Shown here in pieces: positions 56,001 to 64,000 of a DNA stretch of 64,000 nt (positions are counted from its first letter, which is position 1; each line of letters begins with the position of its first letter). Under the pieces are notes generated by a model. That model was given only the letters and a program-made list of their open reading frames with translations. It was not told the origin of the DNA and did no database searches. A program made the position numbers and the translations under genes. The stretch is taken from assembly GCF_028009165.1 (NCBI RefSeq), contig NC_079245.1:558001-622000 (forward strand), in the 5' to 3' direction. Origin of the DNA: Akanthomyces muscarius (lineage: Eukaryota; Ascomycota; Sordariomycetes; Hypocreales; Cordycipitaceae).

Positions 56001-58135
56001 TTGGACACGAAACAGCGAGAGACGACAACGGGCAAAGTTGTCCGCCGGTAAACCAAAAGACAGAAGTGGGAGAAGCAAAAAGAGGCCGGCAGAGCACCAC
56101 CTGACCGCTGCGCCATGTTCTAAACATGGCAAAAGTGAGAGAAGTTCGTACCTGCGTCTTTGTGGCTTCTTCCCCAGCCGTTCGTTTCGGGGTCATGGGC
56201 GGGGTGACCGACACAGAGACCGAAAGATGCTTCACTGTAATCTCGTTTTTTAGCCTTTTTTAATGAATTCTTATTTTATTTTTCGCCGAGTGGAAAAAGA
56301 AAAAGAAAGACAACTTGCTAATCCATACGATTTACCCAACTTGGGTACAGTATGCATGCTCAAGACAATGCGGCGGCTCCTCCCCACTCACACGCAGAGA
56401 ACGAACGTCGAAGAAAAAGCAAAAAACGGCTTGAAAAGAAACACAGTATGCACACGAGATCAGAAAGAGAAAGAGACGGACCAGTTCTGCTTTCCAAGTC
56501 AAAAGTAAAACCTGCGCGCCTTCCTGTCTCAAACTCCAGGCATATATTACCGAGTCCAACGCGCTAATCAAGCAGCCAGAGGGTTGTAACTGACGTGAAG
56601 GGGGGGTGTGGGAGCGGGATCTGAGACAAGCGAGCATTTCTGGGGCCGAGCTTTCTCGCCTTGCTCTAATCACTCTTTCTCTTTATATTTCTCTCTCTTA
56701 GATTCCCATCGTGAAAATCCCCGCTGTCCAGCTGCTGTGCGCCACTCGCGCTAATTCCGCCGCTGCTATGTTCTGGTTCCTACTGTTTCCAACTGTAGTC
56801 CCCTGCCATGATTACATTTCTTTTCTCCGGGTCGCAAACTCTGGTCCATTCATGTCTCTCGATTCCCGTCCGGGGCCTCGCAGGGGCCATTTAGTAGTTT
56901 CTTTTTCTTTTCTTTTTTAATTGCGTTCTTTTTCGGAGCCATGTCTGATCCCCGAACTCTGATGGTTCACCTCGCGCAGAGACCCAAGTTGGAAAGAATT
57001 GTTTCGGCGACCTCGAGAAACTTATTCCATCCCGTCTGGTGGGTGTGCCCCGCGGTGCCAGCCCATTCTGCCATTCTGCTGGCCCACTCACACTCGAGCG
57101 AAGCCAGATCTGACTGGTAAGATGTCAAATCAAGGCTTGAGAGACAAGATCATGCAGGTCGATAAGCACAGGCAAGTTCACAGAATCGCACAATAACCGG
57201 AACGAACAGAGAAGAAAAGAGAAAAGAGGCAAATTTTGTAAAAATCGTAACCAGCATTGTTTGTCTGCGGGGTTGCGCTCATTGTAAGCTACATTACAGT
57301 TATGTACTAGAATACAGGCTATCCACTCTCGCGCCGTCAAAGCCAGCATATCGGACAAGCTAAAACCCAATCAAATGTTCCATTATCGATTCGATGCCCA
57401 TTCTGCGTGTGCTAGACCATTGATCGTGTTGTCCCAACACAATAAAACATCTCCTCCTCGTCAAAAAACGTATTTACCATTACCCAGCTCGAGGGCCGGG
57501 CTAGAACCCACATGAAGCCTCATGAGACATATCCCCTCCCAAAATATTTCCAAATTCTCCGCCCAGAGAAAAAAGCCCGTCGAAAAGTTGTGTCGGAGAA
57601 ATTAATAAAAAAAAAGAAGTTGTAGCCGGAGCTTCTGTACAGAGCCGGACCAAGAAGAGAAGAAATCCCATATCACTCCCACCAGTTGGATATCAATTGC
57701 CGTGACGCATAAAAGTCGACAAGAAAAGATATTGATAAAAGAAGAAACCAATTGCGCCGTTGAGTCTCCAGTACATAGAAAACATAAGAATGCAGAGATC
57801 AAGAGAATGGTGTTGCATTATGTTTGCAAGTATACATGGAAAGGCAGGGCTGCGTGGGCGTGGGCGCCACGACAGCCAAGCTCTCCTGATGGGCATCGCT
57901 TTCTTTTTGCGATGGCCCCGGTTTGAGTGTCTAGTGGCCATCGACCGTGAGGTGATGGGACTCGGGATGTTCATGTGTGATCCATCATGCGAGCGCCTGC
58001 ATGTCTTGAACACAAGCCACTCCGACGGAAACGAGGCCAAGCCCCGCTCCGAACGCACGAGCATGCTGCGGGCATGCAGCATCTGGACACACACACACAC
58101 ACACTCAAACCGTGCTGAGGTCCGAACTGATTCGC
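53034..58135. other. 5.1-kb region between the LRR gene and brlA, no gene seen
   Basis: Short ORFs only, for example 54576-55112 minus and 55846-56253 plus. These are low-complexity or lack domains and are not called. A CA microsatellite at about 58088-58105 lies just past the brlA stop codon. The left end must hold the promoter of the LRR gene. Confidence 0.45.
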
Positions 58136-59304
58136 TCAGTAATCATCGTGCTTCTCAGCCATCATCTTGGACTTGGGAGGGGCTCTGCGCTTTCGGCTGC
58201 GCTCTTCTTGCTCGATGATGGGAACGGCTGCGGGGATGAACTCCACACCGCGGTTGCGGCTGTTGGGGCGGGCGTGCAGCTTGCGGTGGTTGTTGAGGTT
58301 GTCTTGTCTGTTGAATTGGTCCTTTCCGCAGAACTCGCACGAGAAACGGTTGGGCCCTTCTCCGTGGAAGCTAGTTGCCAATGTTAGTGATCGGGTTGCA
58401 CCGTAATATTCGACTATTGTAGCGCAACATACGTTTGCTTGTGTCGCTTCAAGTGCTCGTTGCGGCGGAACGCCTTGTGGCACCCGGGGTAGTCGCACTT
58501 GCACATGGCCCTGCGGACGACATCAACACCGTCACCCTTCTCGGACATCTTTCTCGAGGCGCGGATCTGGGCACGCTGCAGCTCAGACGTCTTGCGCTGA
58601 ATTTCGTGCACCATCATCTTGCGGTGCGCACGGAGACGGTTGGGAGAGGGAGGGGCACCCTGCAGGTAGTAGCGGCCGATGGGGGACTGTGAGTGGCGCT
58701 CGAGGTCAAGAGACTCGAGGTTGTGAGAGGGGAGGCTCTTCTGCTGGGGGAACAGAGCAATGGGGCTGTCGTTGCACGACCAGGACGACGAGCTGTCTGC
58801 AATATCTGAGCAGCCAGAGAGGCTGTGTGTAGGTGTCATCATGAAAGAGCCAGGTCCCATGGCGGCCTGGGGTGAAATGGTGTACATGTTGAAGGAGTTG
58901 GACGGAGTCAGAGAACCCATGGACTGATGCGCGGGCATGTTCATGCCGGGCATGAATTCATAGTCTGTGTGGATGTGCTCGACTTTGCGGATGGGAGTCG
59001 AGGGCAGGACCTCGCCGAAGGCCATTTCATGCTCAGACTTGATGTTGCCAAACATGTACTTGGGCATGGTGGCTGTGGAAGGAGGAGTGAGCTCGCCGGC
59101 ATGAGCAGCAAAAGAAGCATCAAAGTCGAGAGTCAGCTCATTGGGCGTAGATCGTCGGGATGTAGGCGTGAATGGCTCGCAAGCGGAGGAAGCAGACGAA
59201 AAGCTGGTGCCTGTGGACGGGCAGGTCATGGCCTGCGAGTACATGCTGAAGTTGTCGTCCATATCGAATCGGAAATCCGACTCGAACTGCATTGTGGTAG
59301 CCAT
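58136..59304 (-). CDS. brlA: BrlA-type C2H2 conidiation regulator
   Basis: Two exons, 58433-59304 and 58136-58370, joined across a 62-nt intron (GTATGT...TAG), give 368 residues. BrlA is the nuclear activator that switches on conidiophore development in Aspergillus and acts upstream of abaA and wetA. Zinc finger 1 (Cys270, Cys275, His288, His293; KAFRRNEHLKRHKQTFH) and finger 2 (Cys302, Cys305, His319, His323; QFNRQDNLNNHRKLH) are of the BrlA type, followed by the conserved basic tail RSRKRRAPP. The intron falls inside finger 1. Residues 1-260 are Ser/Thr/Pro-rich, likely activating. I chose the ATG in CCTCAATGGCT; an in-frame ATG at 59412 would add 36 residues and could be a longer form. Nearby upstream DNA is gene-free for 4.7 kb. 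Confidence 0.93.
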
Positions 59305-62300
59305 TGAGGATGTTGTTGTTGATGTTGTATAAAGGAGAGTAAGAGTTGGATGTTTTGTCGAGGTTGAGAGGGAGAGAAAAGGAATGTGTGATGGATAAAG
59401 AAGATTGTTCAAGAGAGTAATTTCGATATCCAGGTCAGAGGGCCCGTAGTAATATAAAGGAAGGTCAAAGGTGGGTGTGAGGAAGAGAGAGTGAGCCTGA
59501 ACAAGAATGCTCTTTTGTTCCGAAGAGGACGGACGCCCCTGAAGATATACTATCCAGGTGGAATGAGCTGTGGAGGAAGCTGCAGGCCGGACTGAGACAG
59601 CAAAAGGTGTAGATCGCCCCGCGAGAATCGTGTGTCTGCTGAAGTCTGGTAGGAAGACTGAGAGGGTGGAGGGAGTGTGAGGTGAGTCGAAAGAGAGTGA
59701 AGGGGTGTATAAGAGCTCGGGGGCGTGTGTATGAGAGAGCGAGAGTGTGAGATGGTGTGTGGTCTAGCCAGAGTGGATCGCCAGGCGTGTGTCTCTGGCG
59801 CAAAGGCCGAGACGAGGCAAGCTAAAAAGGCAGGCAAAAAGAGCGGGCAAGGTGTGTTGGAAAGACGCCGAGAGGCAAGACTTTGTGTGGGTTCCTCTTT
59901 TTTTTCCTTTGCCCTCCTCTTGTCAGGTCAGGTCCCAGCCAGCGTGGAATGGGACCCAGGCGATGCAGCGCGGGAGGGGAGGGGAGAGGGTGTGGGTTGG
60001 TTTGGATGGGCCAGGTTCACTCGATCAGCCGATCCTACCATGTAGTCAACTCTACGAGGGCAGAGTGAGCAAGCAAGCTGCGGCCAAGGGTTGATCCGCC
60101 GAGACTATCGACGGTAGCAAGATGGAGCCTGGCTTTTTTGTACGAGCAAAGCTGCTGCTGCCCTCTTCTTGTCTCTGGCGTGCCCTCAGGCGAGGAGGTC
60201 TATCAGAAAAAAAAGCCCTTGGGGACGGTCAAGGGAGAAGATGGGGTCATTGTTCCCCGGTAGCCGTGGTGACGGTGGGAGAAGAAGCTCGTAGAGGGAA
60301 GGACAAACTACGCGGGCTTTTGTGACCTGTTCATGAGGTCGCCGAGTGGTGGGCTAATAGTTGAAAGCCCAGAGATGTTCCAGTCCGAGAAACAGCGCTG
60401 TTTCGTCGGATTACAGGCGGGACACTGCGGTTCGCCGGCACTTTCTTTTTCTTTTCGGCCTTCTGGCAGAAGCATATTCACATACCCGAAGCGGTTTAAA
60501 GTAGCAGAAAAGTGAAACTGGCCAACAAAAAAGACTGGCAAAAGAGCTTTCTTTTCCTCTCATTCCATTGTGTGTAAGAAGAGGCGCAGTGCCATTTTCG
60601 GGGTGAGTGAATGTGGGTTGCATACCACTAGAACCAACTAGTTTTGGCTATTGCGTGGCGAAGGCCTGACCCCGAAACGCTTCGCTTGCCCGCTGTTTCT
60701 ACTTTTTTTCCCACCGTTTAGTTGTTTATCCGAGTGCACGACTAAAACTGCCCATTGGTCTTCCAACTGGGCCAAAGCGACACCAGCGCCCGCTTGAGGG
60801 TTCGCGGCGCGCCAGCAAAAGCCCATCCAAAAAGCAATGAGGGTTGGCCCGCACAGGCAAAGCAAAGCAACGAGCACAGTAGAAAAGAGCGGCTTAGACG
60901 GGCGAGCGTACCAGTAAAAAAGAAAAGTATCCACCGGCAGACTGCCATCGTGCGAGCGCTTCATGGTGGTTGGTGGATCGGACTCGCACCGCAACGTCGG
61001 GAGCACGCTAGCGTCAGGCGGGCAAATAGCTGAACTGTGTCAAGCTGGGAATCCTTTCTGCCTGCCAACTAGTTGGGTTTGTGTGTGGATTTTTGCCCAG
61101 CCGGATAGCTCAGCCAAGGGGGACCCAGACGATATACTGGTGGCTGCGCGGGCAACAGGCTGGTGTGTGGCTGTGAGATGGTGGACGGCATACATAGGTT
61201 GCGTGGCTTGCTCGTGTAGTTTAACTCGTTATTTAGTGATCATGTCTTTCCCTCACAAAACCCCGGCAATAGGCTTTGACAGCTATGCCACAACGGCCCG
61301 AAAGATTGCTGTCCAGGGACGAACCAACCCCTCCCATCCCCGTTGCATCTTGGTATTCTTGCTTGATTGATTAATCTCGCAACGGTCTATAACCTTCTCC
61401 CACTATAGGGCTTCACCGAAAAGCTTGGGATTTTGGTTCTTCTGTCGTATGGCCCCCCTCCCCCCAAGGCAGCCTTCAGTGTTGACCCATAACTTTGAGA
61501 ATTTCCTCCGCACACGAGACAGAGGGCCTCCGAGAACACTGCTTCTGTAGTGGCGTCTTCTCTCCGTCTCCCTCCAATAAAACCGCTGGGCGCGCTTCAA
61601 TGGACCGACGGGAACTCCGTTGGCTCCTTACTGGGCGCCGAGCCTTTGACCCCCCAAAATCCCCAGTCGGCCACAGCAGTCCACCGTAAAACCCCCCTCC
61701 GAAGAACCCGCTTCAAGTCCACTGCAACGTGTGCTGGAATCGGTTCCTGAGAGAAAGGCAGCGCTGTCCCCGCCCGTAACCGTCGCTACCGTTCCCGCAA
61801 CCCCTCCGCCGCCGCCGCCACGCCGCCCGTCTTCCCGCAGCAGCTGGTCTCGTCAAGAGCGCGGCCGCCGGGTGGCTAACGTGAATGCGATCTTTTCTGC
61901 CATCCTATTTACAAGTTCTTGTCATTTTTTAAAAACGCCCAAAACTTCGTTGCCCTGTAGAGCTGTCACGCCCACAATTGACGTGGCCGTCGTGAAGGTC
62001 GACTCGGGCTATTCTCGCCTTGCCAGCCACCCAGTTCGCCCAACACCATGACACACACTCAATAACAAAAGGACAACTCTTTGGCTTCTCACAGCTATCT
62101 ACCATCGCTAGCTCTCTAAGCCACCATCCTTGCTCCTGTTTTCATAACTAAATTTGCATCATCAATTAACCTTTGCATCCCTTACTTCCATTTAGCCTGT
62201 CTTCTGCTTCTCTTTCCCATAGCCTAACTGACCCCCATCCGAGTCTGGTTGAAGCTAACTACCACAAGGCTCCCCAAATAGAGTTTCGAGGACCCTGGTC

Positions 62301-64000
62301 CCTGCTGCCACTCGTCCGCACTTGCACACAAGTGACGCATTCTTCCATCTTCCTGTTCCTGGTCATGTATGGCCTTATGTCGGTCTCAGCGATTATAATA
62401 CAAGGCTTCAGCTTTATCAATTATTGCCAAGACAAGATTATCACAACATCCTAAAAAACGCTGTGCATTATAGCTTGCCCGGTCTATATGGATCTGTGAG
62501 CGTTGCACCAACATCAGGCCATTTTGCTTTTACGTGGATCAGGGCCCGGCAATTTGCGGCCCACCGGCTAGTAGACTAGTCGGCACTGACGCTCCGGGCA
62601 ATCAACTCGGCCACAGCCCGTCTATCCAAGGTATGCCGCGCTGCCGCGAATCCTCTTGTCGTTCGCACGCCATGAGCCTTCACGAATCAGCAGTTGAGCA
62701 AGCCAAAAGACACAAAGTACAGGACTAGTGGAAGCCACAACTAACCGAGCCTGCTAAGCTGCCAAGTGCGTCTTTGTGGGCTTGCTCTATCATCAGATGG
62801 CACACCCAAACCTATACCGCTGGCTTGGTCCAGCTGAAAGTCGGAGCTCAGACTCACCGTCTGACAGGCACAACGGTGGTGGCATGATACTGCGGCAACT
62901 CATCCAGCCTTGTCTCTTTATGGTAGCTTCAACTGAGAGACCGTTTTACCCATTGCCAAGGCCCTGGATGGAATAGTCTGAATACTGTAAAAGAAGTACA
63001 TGGTTGAATGCTTGACATGTCATTGTAATGTAGCCCGGTCCGATATGGTGACGTATCTGCAACAGATAGCGCCGTGAAAGTGAAGTGATTCACATGTGTG
63101 CGTGGCGGAAGGTCGAATGTTCCTGTGATTGGAATCTCCGTCGGCTTGTACTACGGACATTGTGGGAAGGACAGCTGAGATGTGTGCCGCCCTGGAATGC
63201 AGACGATGGCAAATTTCCGTGTCAAACGCCGCGACGGCGCCGCGTACTAGTGAGACACTCGTAAAGTGGTTTCAGACCTCGCTCTTCTTGCGTGTTGCTT
63301 GCCCAGCTGGTCGGGTGCCACAAGACCGAAGCCGAGGAAACGACTCTGTACGCCTTCTGTTCTCCTCATTGTTGCGAGTTCTCAATTAAGCGTCGCGCGT
63401 GTATTCACAATCCGCCCCGCACCAGACCGAGATGCATTATGCCATCGGCGATATCCTGCGCAACAAGGCACTTATTCTCCTTCTTGCAGTAAATATTTCT
63501 CCTTTGGGCTAGATTCTGCCTTTGCGCTCATGTTTAACTTTCGCCATCTCTCCACTGGAAGGGACGCTGAGCCACCACGGCCACGGCAGGAGTTCGCGGG
63601 CCTTTCCCTTCCCGCAGTGAGCGACTTGTATAGAGTTTGGAGCCAAAAGTCCCACCATGATGGATAAGCGGTAGGAAAGCTGGTCTGTGCCGCCCAACCC
63701 GTTCCATATTCCCAGGAACCAAACTAACGGTACTGGTGGTTGTCCAGCTATGGTCGTCAGGTGGTGTGCTACCCTCCATGTTGACGCAGCTCTGACGGTA
63801 GATGCGAGGGCGAACTCTGGCCGTCCGCCAACGGCCCCTCCTTCCCCAGACAGATTGACAGATACTTTCTTCGAGCTTGCGCATATCCGTGTACCTGTGC
63901 GTGGGTGTGCCTGCATGTGCCTGTACCTGAAGGGCGAGCCAACTGCTCTTGTGCCTGATCTATCGGCTCCTTTGCAAGGGCGGACCAAAGATTTGAAATC
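59305..64000. other. Long upstream region of brlA, gene-free to the window edge
   Basis: About 4.7 kb with no recognisable gene. It must hold the brlA promoter and 5'UTR. A TATA-like TTTATATTA on the minus strand lies at about 59445-59455. Two matches to the BrlA response element consensus (C/A)(G/A)AGGG(G/A) occur on the plus strand, at 60230-60236 and 60293-60299. brlA in Aspergillus has overlapping alpha and beta transcripts and uORF control, so a long leader is expected, but I cannot see specific uORFs with confidence. Confidence 0.45.
60230..60299 (+). promoter_or_regulatory. Two BrlA response element-like sites upstream of brlA
   Basis: CAAGGGA at 60230-60236 and AGAGGGA at 60293-60299 match the BrlA binding consensus and lie about 0.93 and 0.99 kb upstream of the brlA start. 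BrlA is known to activate its own gene. A short degenerate consensus gives many chance hits, so this is tentative. Confidence 0.25.

Noticed and set aside
58088..58105. CA microsatellite beside brlA as a regulatory element
   Set aside because: It is an ordinary dinucleotide repeat in the 3' flank with nothing to suggest function.
1..64000. tRNA, 5S rRNA and CRISPR-like arrays
   Set aside because: I looked for tRNA B-box-like GGTTCGA motifs in a usable context on both strands and found none, and no regular repeat-spacer pattern. A covariance-model scan could still find a missed RNA gene.

Overview
This window is fungal nuclear DNA, most likely from a filamentous ascomycete of the Hypocreales. 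The evidence is the short introns (46-110 nt, GT...AG, often with a CTAAC- or CTGAC-like branch point just before the acceptor), a Zn2Cys6 transcription factor, a BrlA-type conidiation regulator, fungal F-box proteins and GC-rich codon third positions. An insect-associated relative such as Cordyceps or Metarhizium is a guess based on the BrlA ortholog, not something the sequence shows. I found no rRNA, tRNA, CRISPR array or intact transposon.

Layout. 1-1343: the 3' part of an F-box-type gene (+) faces a short F-box fragment (-). 2092-7625: a meiotic SPO22/ZIP4 TPR gene is present in two halves (2092-3243 and 5596-7625), with a secreted CAP/PR-1 gene (4608-5245) and its promoter between them. 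8250-10709: a large Zn2Cys6 regulator (-), followed upstream by about 10 kb with no convincing gene. 20972-29842: a run of minus-strand genes encoding the E4 ubiquitin ligase UFD2, a RING/TRAF-type zinc-finger protein and a stand-alone nucleoside-phosphorylase-fold protein. 30689-32470: glutamate decarboxylase (-), divergent from an RBR E3 ligase (35209-36781, +) that carries tandem UIM-like repeats. 37058-44389: an HSL-type alpha/beta hydrolase, mitochondrial acetylornithine aminotransferase (with a TGACTCA general-control site upstream) and an MFS sugar transporter, all minus. 46120-48113: a decayed gene and an unrecognised two-exon gene. 50655-53033: an F-box-like/LRR protein whose ORF hides a 75-nt in-frame intron. 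58136-59304: brlA, with 4.7 kb of gene-free upstream DNA reaching the window edge.

Themes. Three genes belong to ubiquitin ligation (UFD2, RING/TRAF, RBR) and up to three more are F-box-like. Three concern development (SPO22 for meiosis, BrlA for conidiation, and possibly the Zn2Cys6 factor). Metabolism is represented by GAD, ARG8, the lipase-like hydrolase and the transporter. The genes do not form an obvious biosynthetic cluster. The two large gene-free stretches lie upstream of regulatory genes, as is common for developmental regulators with complex promoters. The most unusual observations are the interrupted SPO22 gene, the multi-UIM RBR ligase, the PNP protein lacking NLR domains and the decayed gene near 46.5 kb.
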